DNA of 64,000 nucleotides, from the NCBI GenBank assembly GCA_963824395.1, contig CAWGPF010000001.1, positions 2,170,001 through 2,234,000 on the forward strand, read 5' to 3'. This stretch comes from 13-2-20CM-66-19 sp963824395. Lineage in GTDB: Bacteria; Pseudomonadota; Gammaproteobacteria; Steroidobacterales; Steroidobacteraceae. A program made the position numbers and the translations under genes. The notes under the pieces are model-generated. The model was not told the DNA's origin and searched no databases. It worked only from the letters and a program-made list of their open reading frames with translations. Below, in pieces: positions 43,310 through 53,998 of the stretch. The stretch's first letter is position 1. Every line of letters starts with the position of its first letter.

Positions 43310-45174
43310 GAACTCGAGGCGTTGACCGCCGCTCGGGTATGGGCGGCGAATTCGTCGGCCTTCATGAACCCGACCACCCGGAACTGGGCCCGCTCCTGTC
43401 CGTCGGGCCCGTAGAAGGCGATGGTCGGCGGCCCGAAGATGGCAAAGCGCTTCATGAGGGCCTGGTCGTCGGCGTTGTTGTCGGTGACGTTGGCACGCAG
43501 CAGCACCGTGCTCTTGAGGGCCCGCTGCACGCTCGGATCGGTGAAGGTGTAGCGCTCCATCTCCTTGCAGGACGTGCACCAGTCGGCCGAGAAGTCGACC
43601 AGCACGCTGTGACCGGCCGCGTGCGCCTGCGCCACTTCGCGGTCGAGATCGGCGAGGGAGTGGATCGGAACGAAGGGCAGCTCGGAAGTCTTCGTGGCGA
43701 ACGCGGGGATGGGCGCCAGAGGGTCGGTGCCCCCGAGGGCGGCCCCGGCGGCGAGCGCCACGCCATAGAGGCCGGCGAGGACGCCGACCGCGCGCAATGC
43801 CCATACCGCCACCGAGCGCGCGCGGATCTCGGTCCACAGGAGCCACGCCAGGATGAGCGCCGGGACCGCCCACAGCGCGAGCGCGAGACGCTCAGGCACG
43901 ATGCGCGCGAGCATCCAGGCGGCGACGGCGAGCATGATGACGCCGAAGACCTTCTTGATCAGATCCATCCAGGGACCTGCCTTCGGCAGCAGCTTACCCG
44001 CCGAGGCGCCCACCATGAGCAGCGGCGTCCCCATGCCGATGCCGGATGCGAACAGTGCCGCACCGCCGCGTGCGATGGCGCCCGTCTGGCTGATGACGAT
44101 GAGCGCCCCGACCAGCACCGGGCCGACGCAGGTGGTGACGATGAGGGCGGACAGCGCCCCCATGACGGCAACGCCGCCCAGGGTGCCGGCGGACTGGCGA
44201 TTGCTGAGATCGGCGAGGCGCGTCTGGATCGCGGCCGGCATCTGCACGGTGAACAGCCCGAACATCGACAGCGCGAGCGCCACGAACAGGGCGGCGAACA
44301 GCGCGATCACCCACCACTGCTGGAACATTGCCTGCACTTCCTTGCCGGCCGCGGCACTGGCAACGCCCGCGGCCGCGTAGGTGAGCGCCATGCCGATGAC
44401 GTAGCTCAGCGACAGAGTGAAGGCCTTGCCCGTGGTGACGTCCTTGCCACTGCCGACGATGATCCCGGAGAGGATCGGCACCATCGGCAGCACGCACGGC
44501 GTGAAGGCGAGCAGCACGCCCCCGAGGTAGAACCAGCCGAGGACAGCGAAAAAGTTGCCGTTGCGCAAAAGGTTCGAGAACCAGGCCTGGGAGAGGAAGT
44601 CAGCGCTTCCTCCCGCACCCGCCCCGGGCGCCGCCGCCGCGCCCGCACTGGCGCCGCCGGCGGAGAGCTTCACGCTCACGGTCTTGGTCTGGGGCGGATA
44701 GCACAGGCCGGCCTCGGCGCAGCCCTGGTACTGGATCTGCAGCGGCACCTCCAGCACCCCGCCGGAGGCGCGGGCCACGGGGACGGTGACGATGAGCTCG
44801 TGGTGGTAGATCTCCTGACGGCCGAAATACTCGTCGTTCTTCACCTGACCGGCCGGCAGCTGCGGGGCGCCGAGCTGCACGGTGGCGGCGCTGGTGGTGA
44901 TCTTGATGCGCGAGCGGTAGAGGTAGTAGCCCTCGGCGATCTCCCAGTTGAGGCGCACGCGGTCGCTGCCGTCGGCCAGGGCATCGAAGCGGAACGCCTG
45001 ATCGACGGGCAGGAAGTTGTCCGCCTGGCCTTTGGAGCCCTTGAGAATGGCATCCATGCCGCCAGAGGAGGGCGTGCCGGTCGCAGCCGGGGCCGCGGGG
45101 CCCTCGGCATGAGCCTGCAGGGCCAGGCCGAGAGTCAGAACCAGGCAGCTCGCAATATGTCTAATGAATGTCAC
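43306..45174 (-). CDS. dsbD: thiol:disulfide interchange protein DsbD
   Basis: Carries electrons from cytosolic thioredoxin to the periplasm. 622 aa with signal peptide (to about residue 23). Three redox modules with all six cysteines: N-terminal domain CAEAGLC, membrane domain (eight helices) with FTPCVLPM and TTCVGPVL, C-terminal thioredoxin-like domain with DWCTSC. It starts at a GTG. It is coupled to the TlpA-like gene downstream. The cytosolic trxA lies elsewhere in the window. Confidence 0.97.
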   Translation of the reverse strand: MTFIRHIASCLVLTLGLALQAHAEGPAAPAATGTPSSGGMDAILKGSKGQADNFLPVDQAFRFDALADGSDRVRLNWEIAEGYYLYRSRIKITTSAATVQLGAPQLPAGQVKNDEYFGRQEIYHHELIVTVPVARASGGVLEVPLQIQYQGCAEAGLCYPPQTKTVSVKLSAGGASAGAAAAPGAGAGGSADFLSQAWFSNLLRNGNFFAVLGWFYLGGVLLAFTPCVLPMVPILSGIIVGSGKDVTTGKAFTLSLSYVIGMALTYAAAGVASAAAGKEVQAMFQQWWVIALFAALFVALALSMFGLFTVQMPAAIQTRLADLSNRQSAGTLGGVAVMGALSALIVTTCVGPVLVGALIVISQTGAIARGGAALFASGIGMGTPLLMVGASAGKLLPKAGPWMDLIKKVFGVIMLAVAAWMLARIVPERLALALWAVPALILAWLLWTEIRARSVAVWALRAVGVLAGLYGVALAAGAALGGTDPLAPIPAFATKTSELPFVPIHSLADLDREVAQAHAAGHSVLVDFSADWCTSCKEMERYTFTDPSVQRALKSTVLLRANVTDNNADDQALMKRFAIFGPPTIAFYGPDGQERAQFRVVGFMKADEFAAHTRAAVNASSS

Positions 45175-45358
45175 GGCCGATACCTTAGCTTTGAGACGGG
45201 CGGGACTTAAAGGGCAGCCGGGCCCTTATAGCGCAGGTATTTGATGAACGTCAGGAACTGGGGTTCATCTTTCCGGATCGGAGCCGTTCCGCCCCCTCCG
45301 CTGACCCCCGCCCCCGGGGCTCCGGGACCCTCCCGGGCCTAAAAAGGCTCCCCTGCGA

Positions 45359-45384
45359 CTTGAATTCGGGGGCCGCACCCCTAT
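45359..45384 (+). promoter_or_regulatory. sigma-32 (heat-shock) promoter of groES-groEL
   Basis: CTTGAA (45359-45364), 13 bases, then CCCCTAT (45378-45384), close to the RpoH consensus CTTGAAA / CCCCATNT. The predicted transcription start falls at the left arm of the CIRCE element. Confidence 0.8.
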
Positions 45385-45386
45385 CA

Positions 45387-45413
45387 TTAGCAGCCGCACC
45401 GGGCGAGTGCTAA
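45387..45413 (+). promoter_or_regulatory. CIRCE operator (HrcA-binding site)
   Basis: Left arm TTAGCAGCC (45387-45395), 9-base spacer, right arm GAGTGCTAA (45405-45413). The right arm is a perfect match to the CIRCE consensus and the left arm matches 7 of 9 positions. Spacing is exactly that of CIRCE. It implies repression of groES-groEL by HrcA. Confidence 0.9.
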
Positions 45414-45462
45414 TAGCCGTCCCGGCCTGATCCACAGCAACAAACTCTAAGGAGCGTTAACC

Positions 45463-45756
45463 ATGAAGATTCGTCCTCTTCATGACCGCGTGATTATCAA
45501 GCGCCTGGAGGAGGATCGCACCTCCCCTGGCGGCATCATCATCCCCGATACCGCCGCTGAAAAGCCGGTGCAGGGGAAGGTAGTCGCGGTCGGCAAAGGC
45601 AAGATTCTCGAGGATGGCCAGGTCCGTCCTCTCGACGTCAAGGTCGGCGACAAGATCCTGTTCGGCAAGTACAGCGGAACCGAGGTCAAGGTCGACGGTG
45701 AAGATCTCGTGGTCATGCGTGAAGAAGACGTCATGGCCGTGATCGAAGGCAAGTAA
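45463..45756 (+). CDS. groS: co-chaperonin GroES
   Basis: 97-aa heptameric lid of the GroEL chamber. The mobile loop (EDRTSPGGIIIPD) and roof/base strands (KVGDKILFGKYSGTEVKVDG) are typical. Start ATG with AAGGAG upstream, 50 bases after the CIRCE element. Groups with groEL 15 bases downstream. Confidence 0.99.
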   Translation: MKIRPLHDRVIIKRLEEDRTSPGGIIIPDTAAEKPVQGKVVAVGKGKILEDGQVRPLDVKVGDKILFGKYSGTEVKVDGEDLVVMREEDVMAVIEGK

Positions 45757-45771
45757 CGAGGAAGCACGACT

Positions 45772-47406
<1,635 letters not shown>

Positions 47407-47571
47407 GGAGGCCTTAAGCCTTCTCACCTGACGGACCTCTCTAAAGAGGTATCGATTCCACTCAGGACACTCGCTAGTCTTTACATAACAGTTAAGGGTT
47501 CGCGGCCGGCTCACCGCCGGCCGCCGCCCCGAAAGCCGCGGAACAAGACCCCCTATTCCGCGCATTCCTCG

Positions 47572-47600
47572 CAGGCCCCCTCACCGGGGCCTGTTTTTTT
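47572..47600 (+). terminator. intrinsic terminator of groES-groEL
   Basis: Stem CAGGCCCC / GGGGCCTG (47572-47579 and 47586-47593), 6-base loop, then seven T. A second, T-less GC hairpin (47502-47524) lies upstream in the same 275-base gap, which otherwise shows no gene. Confidence 0.9.
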
Positions 47601-47681
47601 GGTGCGCCCGCACGGCGTTCCCAACTGCTACTTCCCCGCGTGCTGCGGCAGGTTTATCGTGGCCTGGGTCGGGAGGCTGCT

Positions 47682-48590
47682 ATGAACACCGTACGTTCCT
47701 TCGGATGGACCGCCGCGCTGGCTGCGCTCATCGTCACGGCTTGCGCGCGCGAGGGCCAGGATCAGATGAGCTGGGCACGTGCCGCGCTGGAGCGCAACGC
47801 GCAGCTGCAGATCGTGGCCGCCGATCCGCAGAGCCACACCTTCACGGTGCGCGTGAAGGACACCGGCGAGATGCGCACGGTGCGCGCCGACGAGGTGATG
47901 GCAGCGCCACTCGCGGCCGCGACCAACGGCGCGGCAGCCGCAGACGCCGACTCGAGCACCGCCGCACCGAGCATTCCTCCAGCGCCCGCCGAGACCGCCG
48001 CTGCGGGTAGCGCGGCCGCTGCGGCGCCTGACTCGTACGAGCCTGCCACCGCGGCCGCGCCGCCTCCGGTGCCCGCCAAGACCGGTACTGGCCACGTCCT
48101 CGAGTCCGGTCCCGGCTACAGCATCGAGGCGGCCTCAGGCGCGCAGAGCGCGGCCGTGACGCAGGCCGGTCCCGGCTACAGCGTCAAGGTGGCCGGTGGC
48201 GCTGCACCGGCAGCGGCGAGCCGGGGCAGCCTGCGCGATGCCGCGATGACCAGCGCCGTGCTCGAGCGGCGGCGCGAACCGATCGTGTGCCAGGGCGAGC
48301 GCATGCTGCACATCGACAACCGCAACCTCGAGTTCGACGGTGACGCCGTGAGCGCCCAGGACGGCTGCGAAATCTACATCACCAACTCCCACATCAGCGC
48401 CACCGGCGTCGGCGTGCTGGCGCGCAATGCCAACGTGCACATCGACAACAGCCTGATTGAGGGTGATGCGGGCTCGATCGACGCCTCCGAGGGCGCGCAG
48501 GTCTATGCCGCCTCCTCGCATTTCCGCGGCCTGAGCCGGCGCCTGGATTCGTCTGCCTTCCATGACCAGGGGGGCAACATCTGGAACTGA
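47682..48590 (+). CDS. predicted lipoprotein with short beta-helix region
   Basis: A 302-aa protein: lipobox-like IVTAC (Cys21), a region with VRADEV, a long Ala/Pro-rich linker with two GPGYS(I/V) repeats, and a C-terminal segment of beta-strand repeats (HIDNRNLEFDGDAVSAQDG, YITNSHISATGVGVLARN, HIDNSLIEGDAGSI) that look like rungs of a right-handed parallel beta-helix. The start ATG follows GGGAGG. I do not recognise a family; the design suggests a surface or periplasmic binding protein. The stop overlaps the probable start of glnE. Confidence 0.8.
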   Translation: MNTVRSFGWTAALAALIVTACAREGQDQMSWARAALERNAQLQIVAADPQSHTFTVRVKDTGEMRTVRADEVMAAPLAAATNGAAAADADSSTAAPSIPPAPAETAAAGSAAAAAPDSYEPATAAAPPPVPAKTGTGHVLESGPGYSIEAASGAQSAAVTQAGPGYSVKVAGGAAPAAASRGSLRDAAMTSAVLERRREPIVCQGERMLHIDNRNLEFDGDAVSAQDGCEIYITNSHISATGVGVLARNANVHIDNSLIEGDAGSIDASEGAQVYAASSHFRGLSRRLDSSAFHDQGGNIWN

Positions 48591-51466
48591 CCCCGGCCGC
48601 CGGGATCAGTACCGAGCTCTCCGGCCTTCTCGCGCGCGCGCGCGGGGCCCTGGACGCGCATGCCGCCTCGCAGGCAGCGCTCGCGGGCGCCTCCGGCGAA
48701 GTGCGCGACTCGCTGGCACGCGTCTTCGCCGCCAGCGACTTCGTGGCGCAGTCCTGCGCCCGTGAACCGGCGCTCCTCGCACGCCTGCTGGCCTCAGGCG
48801 ACCTCGAGCGCACGCTCGGGAGTGCCGCTTACGGCGCGCGCCTGGCGGCGCTGTTCCCCGAGGGCACGCCCGCGGAAGCGGAGTGCATGGCGCGGCTGCG
48901 GCGCTGGCGGCGCTACGAGTTCATCCGCATCGCCTGGCGCGATCTGGCCGGCTGGGCCGACGTGCCCGAGACTCTCGAGGCCCTGAGCGCCTGCGCGGAT
49001 GCGGCGATAATCATGGCCGTGGCCCTGCAGCGTGAGCACCTCGTGGCCCGCTACGGGGAGCCGCGCGCGGCCGCCGGCGCGGTGCAGCCTCTCATCGTGA
49101 TCGGCATGGGAAAGCTTGGCGGCCGCGAGCTCAATTTCTCTTCCGATGTCGATCTGGTGCTGCTGTTCCCTGAGCACGGCGACACCGACGGCGCCCGCAG
49201 CATCGCCAACGAGGAGTTCTTCACGCGCCTCGGTCAGGGCGTGGTACGGCTCCTGAGCGCCCCGACGGCCGATGGCTTCGTACTGCGGGTGGACCTGCGG
49301 CTGCGGCCCTTCGGGGATTCAGGTCCGCTCGTGGCGAGCTTTGCGTCCTTCGAGGATTACTTGCAGCGCCACGGGCGCGACTGGGAACGCTACGCCTACG
49401 TCAAGGCGCGTCCGGTGACCGCGCCCGAGCGCTACGCGGAGATCGACGCTGCCGCGGTGCGCCCGTTCGTCTACCGCCGCTACCTCGATTACGGAGTCTT
49501 CGAGAGCCTGCGCGACATGAAGGCGCTCATCGAGCGCGAGGTCGAGCGCCGCGAGCTCGCCGAGCACGTCAAGCTCGGCCCCGGGGGCATCCGCGAGATC
49601 GAGTTCATCGTGCAGGCCCTGCAGCTGACGCGCGGCGGCCGCGACCGTGGCCTGCAGACGCCTGGACTGCTGCAGGCGCTCGGTCGGCTCGGGGAGATGC
49701 GGCTGCTGCCGGGCGCGGCGGTCGCGGAGCTGCGCCACGCGTATCTGTACCTGCGGCGCCTCGAGAACCGCCTGCAGATGCTCAACGACCAGCAGACCCA
49801 TCAGCTGCCCGCCGACGCGCTCGGGCGCGAACGCATCGCGCTCGCCATGGGGGCCCCGGACTGGGAGTGCCTGCTGCGCGAGTTGCACGAGCAGCAGGTC
49901 GGCGTCAGCCGGCACTTCCGCCTGGTCCTCTTCGGCGGCGCGGCGCCGGACGCGCATGCGCCGCGCATCGACCTCGGCCGGTTCTGGGACAGTCGCGCCG
50001 AAACTGCAGCGCTTGAGGCGGAGCTCGCCGAGGCTCAGTTCACCGATCCTGCCGAGGTGGCGCGGCTGCTGCTGGAGCTGCGCGGCTCGGCGCTGGTGCG
50101 CCGTCTCGATGAGCCCGGGCGGCGGCGCCTGCAGGCGCTGCTGCCGGTGCTGCTGGCGGACGTGGCGCGCAGCAGCGCGCAGCTCGCGGTGCTGCGGCGC
50201 GTGCTGAACATCATCGAGGCCATCGGGCAGCGCTCGGCCTATTTCGCGCTGCTGCAGGAGAACAGCGCCGCGCGCGAGCGCCTGGTGGAACTGTGCCGGC
50301 ACGGGGACTTCCTGAGTGCGCAGATCGCGGCCCACCCGCTGCTGCTCGATGAGCTGATCGATGAGCGCCTGCTGTCGCAGCTGCCCGGGCGTGCCGCCTT
50401 CGCGCGCGATCTTGCGGTGCGGCTGGAGCAGCTGCGCGAGGAGGATCCGGAGCAGCAGGTCGAGGCGCTGCGCCAGTTCCAGCGCGCGGCACTGTTCCGG
50501 GTGGCGGTGGCGGACCTGACCGGTGTGCTGCCCGTCATGCAGGTGAGCGACCGGCTCACGGATATCGCCGAGCTCATCGTCGAGGCCGCCATCGGGCTCG
50601 GCTGGCACCAGATCACCGAACTGTTCGGCGTGCCGATGTGCGGGGAGGCGGGGAGGTTGCGCCCGGTCAACATCTGCGCCATCGGCTACGGCAAGCTCGG
50701 CGGCGTCGAGCTCGGCTACTCCTCGGACCTCGACCTGGTGTTCCTGCACGATTCGCACGGCGAGCACCATGAGACCAGCGGCGCGCAGCCGATCGAGAAT
50801 CAGCTGTTCTTCGTGCGCCTGGCGCAGCGCATCGTGCACCTGCTCACCATGCACTCAGCCGCCGGACGCCTCTACGAGGTCGACGTGCGCCTGCGCCCGA
50901 GCGGCAAGGGCGGCCTGCTGGTCACGAACATCACCGCCTTCGCGGACTATCAGCGCGAGGAAGCCTGGACCTGGGAGCACCAGGCGCTGCTGCACGCCCG
51001 CGCGGTCGCAGGCTCCCCGGAGCTGCGCGCGCGTTTCGAGGCGCTGCGCCTGGAGGTGCTGTGCAACCACGTGCGGCGTGACACATTGCTGGAGGAGGTA
51101 CGCAGCATGCGGGAACGCATGCGACGCGAACTGTCGCGCGGGGATGCGCGGCACTTCGACATCAAGCAGGACCCCGGCGGCATCGCCGACATCGAGTTTC
51201 TCGCCCAGTACTGGGCGCTCAAGTGGGCGCACGAGTACCCACCCGTGGCGCTGTTCTCGGACACCATCCGGCAGCTCGAATCGGTGGCCTCCGCCGACCT
51301 CGTGCCGCAGGCCAGCGTCGATGTGCTGACGGGCGCCTACCGCGCCTACCGCGCCCGCACCCACCACCTCGCGCTCGCCGGGGCCGAGCCGCTCGTGCCG
51401 CTCGAGGAATTCCGCGACACGCGCGTGGCGGTGACCTCGGTGTGGGAGACGGCCATGCGCGCTTAG
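48581..51466 (+). CDS. glnE: bifunctional glutamine synthetase adenylyltransferase/adenylyl-removing enzyme
   Basis: Adds and removes AMP on glutamine synthetase in response to nitrogen status. Two nucleotidyltransferase domains are intact: GMGKLGGRELNFSSDVDL in the N-terminal removing domain and GYGKLGGVELGYSSDLDL in the C-terminal adding domain. Length about 961 aa if started at the CTG at 48581, which has AGGGGGG six bases upstream and restores the N-terminal helix present in E. coli before SDF(V). The first ATG/GTG/TTG in frame is GTG 48701, which would cut 40 residues and has no ribosome site. No stop lies between. The CTG start is inference. It overlaps the lipoprotein gene by 10 bases. 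Confidence 0.95.
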   Translation: MELTPAAGISTELSGLLARARGALDAHAASQAALAGASGEVRDSLARVFAASDFVAQSCAREPALLARLLASGDLERTLGSAAYGARLAALFPEGTPAEAECMARLRRWRRYEFIRIAWRDLAGWADVPETLEALSACADAAIIMAVALQREHLVARYGEPRAAAGAVQPLIVIGMGKLGGRELNFSSDVDLVLLFPEHGDTDGARSIANEEFFTRLGQGVVRLLSAPTADGFVLRVDLRLRPFGDSGPLVASFASFEDYLQRHGRDWERYAYVKARPVTAPERYAEIDAAAVRPFVYRRYLDYGVFESLRDMKALIEREVERRELAEHVKLGPGGIREIEFIVQALQLTRGGRDRGLQTPGLLQALGRLGEMRLLPGAAVAELRHAYLYLRRLENRLQMLNDQQTHQLPADALGRERIALAMGAPDWECLLRELHEQQVGVSRHFRLVLFGGAAPDAHAPRIDLGRFWDSRAETAALEAELAEAQFTDPAEVARLLLELRGSALVRRLDEPGRRRLQALLPVLLADVARSSAQLAVLRRVLNIIEAIGQRSAYFALLQENSAARERLVELCRHGDFLSAQIAAHPLLLDELIDERLLSQLPGRAAFARDLAVRLEQLREEDPEQQVEALRQFQRAALFRVAVADLTGVLPVMQVSDRLTDIAELIVEAAIGLGWHQITELFGVPMCGEAGRLRPVNICAIGYGKLGGVELGYSSDLDLVFLHDSHGEHHETSGAQPIENQLFFVRLAQRIVHLLTMHSAAGRLYEVDVRLRPSGKGGLLVTNITAFADYQREEAWTWEHQALLHARAVAGSPELRARFEALRLEVLCNHVRRDTLLEEVRSMRERMRRELSRGDARHFDIKQDPGGIADIEFLAQYWALKWAHEYPPVALFSDTIRQLESVASADLVPQASVDVLTGAYRAYRARTHHLALAGAEPLVPLEEFRDTRVAVTSVWETAMRA

Positions 51467-51525
51467 GTGCGCGCGCCGGCGAAGGTATACTGGCGCCACC
51501 GGACCTTCCGCACCCCGAGACCCCC

Positions 51526-51723
51526 ATGGCCGCAACGGCAAAGCCGCTCATCGAACCGAACGCCCAGAACCAGTACGAGGTGGGCCCGGAGGATCTGCCG
51601 CTGTGCTGCCCGATGCCGCAGATGTACCTGTGGAACTCGCATCCGCGGGTTTACCTGCCGATCGAGGCCACCGGCTGGGCCAAGTGTCCTTACTGCAGCG
51701 CCGAGTACACGCTGCGCAGCTGA
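51526..51723 (+). CDS. zf-CHCC zinc-finger protein
   Basis: A 65-aa protein with the CHCC zinc-finger pattern: Cys in LCCPMP, His in NSHPRVYLPI and CPYC near the end. It is the bacterial relative of the NDUFS6-type zinc finger. In many gammaproteobacteria it sits near glnE and LPS core genes, as here. Start ATG at 51526. Role unknown. Confidence 0.9.
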   Translation: MAATAKPLIEPNAQNQYEVGPEDLPLCCPMPQMYLWNSHPRVYLPIEATGWAKCPYCSAEYTLRS

Positions 51724-51744
51724 AGGGCGGGCGCGCCGCGGGCC

Positions 51745-52134
51745 TCAGCGGTACTGCTTGTAGGATTTTTCCTCGACGAGGCGCGAGCCGAGCTGCAGGT
51801 TGATGCGTTTCTTGAGCGCGGCGCGCTCATCGTTGCAGACGTATACCGAGCGGGCGAGTTCGACGAAGTCGCGATCGAAGGTCTGGTGCGCCTCCTTGTC
51901 GCGGATGAGGTCCTCGATGTCCCAGAGGCGTTCGTTGACCGCCTGCAGGGCGTGTTCCTCGGCGGCCACATCCTGCGGGGCGCCCGCGGCCGCCCAGGTC
52001 TTCTCCAGAAGTGACAGCTCCAGGCGCACGTTGGCGAGCTTGGCCGCATCCTGGATGCGCGCCACCTTGATCCTGAGGATCGTGATCTTGTCGAGCAGCT
52101 CTCCGGGAGAGATGGGGACCAGGATGTCGTTCAT
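51745..52134 (-). CDS. DUF6165 family protein
   Basis: A 129-aa soluble, helical protein starting MNDILVPISPGELLDKITIL and rich in charged residues; matches the DUF6165 family, which has no known function and is often found near LPS core or TPR genes. Start ATG at 52134. Convergent with the zinc-finger gene. Confidence 0.85.
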   Translation of the reverse strand: MNDILVPISPGELLDKITILRIKVARIQDAAKLANVRLELSLLEKTWAAAGAPQDVAAEEHALQAVNERLWDIEDLIRDKEAHQTFDRDFVELARSVYVCNDERAALKKRINLQLGSRLVEEKSYKQYR

Positions 52135-52231
52135 GGGTCTGCGGGCCTCGCGCCCGACGCGGGGCGCAGCGCCTATTTAAGCAACTCGCTGCGCCGGATC
52201 ACAACCACGCCGCTTGCCGGGGCTTGCGCTG

Positions 52232-53842
52232 CTATTCCCGGAATGCCTCCCAGCGCTCGCGCGCGACCTTCAGCAGGCGCCGGAAGGCTGCGTCCTGGCG
52301 CAAAGCCCTGAAACAGGGGTCGTGGCGGGCGAGGAAGGGGTAGTTGATGAAGCCGCGCTCGATGGCGCATCCCAGCCACTTGCGCGCCGCAGCCGGGCGG
52401 CCACCGAAGGCAAAGGCCTGCGCGAGAAAGCGCGGAAACAGGTCCGTGGCTGAGGCGGCGGCTGCCAGATCCTCACTGAGCTGTGCCTCGGCGTCAGTCA
52501 GTTCTCCCCGGGACGCTGCCACCAGGAGCCGCATGACCTCGGCGGGGATGGTGTCGTGAACGTCCGCCGCGCAGGCCCGGGCGATGGCCTGCGCCTGGCG
52601 CCGGCGCCCGTTAAGCAGCAGCACCCAGACGTAGAACAGGCGCGCCAGGGGGTTGGCAGGATCCATCTCGAACATCTTGCGGTACGGGCCAACGCCGCGT
52701 GCCAAGGCGCCCTCCATGATGTCTGCGAACGCCGGCATGCACTGGCTTATCGGAGTCAGGGGGTCAATGGCGGCCAGGCGCTCGAGCAGCGGCCGCGCCG
52801 CCCTCACCCGTCCCGATACCAGGTAGCAGTTGCACAGCAGCAGCAGGACATCCGCATTGTTGGGTTCCTCGCGCAGCGCTGCCTTCAGATCAATGACCGC
52901 CGCCTGCAGCTGGCCGCGGGAATAGCTGATCCACCCGCGCAGCTGCCGGGCGGCTGCGGATCCAGGTTCTAGCGCGAGCAGCTGCTGCGCACAGCGTTCG
53001 GCCTGCAGGAGCGGTCGTTCACTCAGGTCAATGCCGGCTTCGCGGTACTGCAGGTACGCGACTCCGAGCGCGGCGTACAGGCGCGGATGGGCGCCGTTCA
53101 GCCGCAGCGCCTGCTCAAGCAGCCGCACGGCGCGGTCGATTGAATCGCGCCGCCAGCGCCAGCCCTCCTGGCGCGCGCGGAGGTAACACTCGTAGGCTGG
53201 GATGCTCGCGATCGCGCTGTGGGTCAGCCGCTCCTGATCCGCACCGCTCAGCTGCACCTGCAAGGCGGCGGTTATGAGGCGCGCCAGCTGCTCCTGGAAT
53301 GCAAATACGTCATGTGCACTACCGTCGAACGTCCGCGCCCACAGATGCTGGTCGCGGCTTGCGTCGATGAGCTGCGCCGATATGCGCAGCCGGTCACCGG
53401 CGCGCCGCACGCTGCCTTCCAGCAGGTAGCGCACCCGCAGGAGTTTGGCAGTGGCGCGCGCGCTGCGCGCCACGCCGCCAAGCGCGAGCGTTGAGGTCCG
53501 GGAGGTGACGCGCAGCGCTGCCACCTGGGAGAGCATCGTCGTGAGCTCCTCGGTCAGTCCCGCGGCGAAGTATTCGTTCTGCGGCTCGGTGCCCAGGTTC
53601 GCAAAGGAGAGCACAGCGATGGATGCGGGCGTACCCGCCGGCGCAGGGACCGCCGCGCGGCGCGCCTTGCTCGGCTGTACCTGTGCGATGCGCCACGCAT
53701 CGAGCTCGGAGCGCAGCCCGAAGACGCCGCCGAGCGCCCGGTGCACGGGCAGACCCTGCAGGTCCTCCCAGCGGCGCGCCGAGCGCACGCTGCACTTCAG
53801 GTGGCGGGCGATCTGCTTCCAGGAGTCGAGTTGCTCGCTCAT
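52232..53842 (-). CDS. HTH - TolB-like - TPR protein
   Basis: About 536 aa. The N-terminal about 50 residues are a helix-turn-helix domain (SWKQIARHLKCSVRSARRWE, then LPVHRALGGV), followed by a TolB N-terminal-like domain (about 70-190, SIAVLSFANLGTEPQNEYFAAG, VRYLLEGSVRRAGDRL) and TPR-like repeats to the end. No membrane helix is seen, unlike the TIR-headed relative at 3552-5570. It should be a cytosolic DNA-binding regulator with a TPR sensor part. The ATG at 53842 is chosen; a GTG at 53890 is also open. No ribosome site is clear. Confidence 0.85.
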   Translation of the reverse strand: MSEQLDSWKQIARHLKCSVRSARRWEDLQGLPVHRALGGVFGLRSELDAWRIAQVQPSKARRAAVPAPAGTPASIAVLSFANLGTEPQNEYFAAGLTEELTTMLSQVAALRVTSRTSTLALGGVARSARATAKLLRVRYLLEGSVRRAGDRLRISAQLIDASRDQHLWARTFDGSAHDVFAFQEQLARLITAALQVQLSGADQERLTHSAIASIPAYECYLRARQEGWRWRRDSIDRAVRLLEQALRLNGAHPRLYAALGVAYLQYREAGIDLSERPLLQAERCAQQLLALEPGSAAARQLRGWISYSRGQLQAAVIDLKAALREEPNNADVLLLLCNCYLVSGRVRAARPLLERLAAIDPLTPISQCMPAFADIMEGALARGVGPYRKMFEMDPANPLARLFYVWVLLLNGRRRQAQAIARACAADVHDTIPAEVMRLLVAASRGELTDAEAQLSEDLAAAASATDLFPRFLAQAFAFGGRPAAARKWLGCAIERGFINYPFLARHDPCFRALRQDAAFRRLLKVARERWEAFRE

Positions 53843-53998
53843 CTGAAAAACGGCGCTGCGCGGGGTGACTCGGGCGCCGTCATGGGCCACGAGTGGCCAG
53901 AAGCGGCCAGCCGGCGCGGGCAGCGCTTCCCTTTGACCGACCCGAGCGTAGTTTGCGCGGCAGGCACCGGCACAGCCCGGAAACCAGGAGAGAGTTGC

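Noticed and set aside
43156..45210. 684-codon open frame opposite dsbD
   Set aside because: Arg/Gly/His/Asp-rich antisense frame; dsbD has all six expected cysteines.
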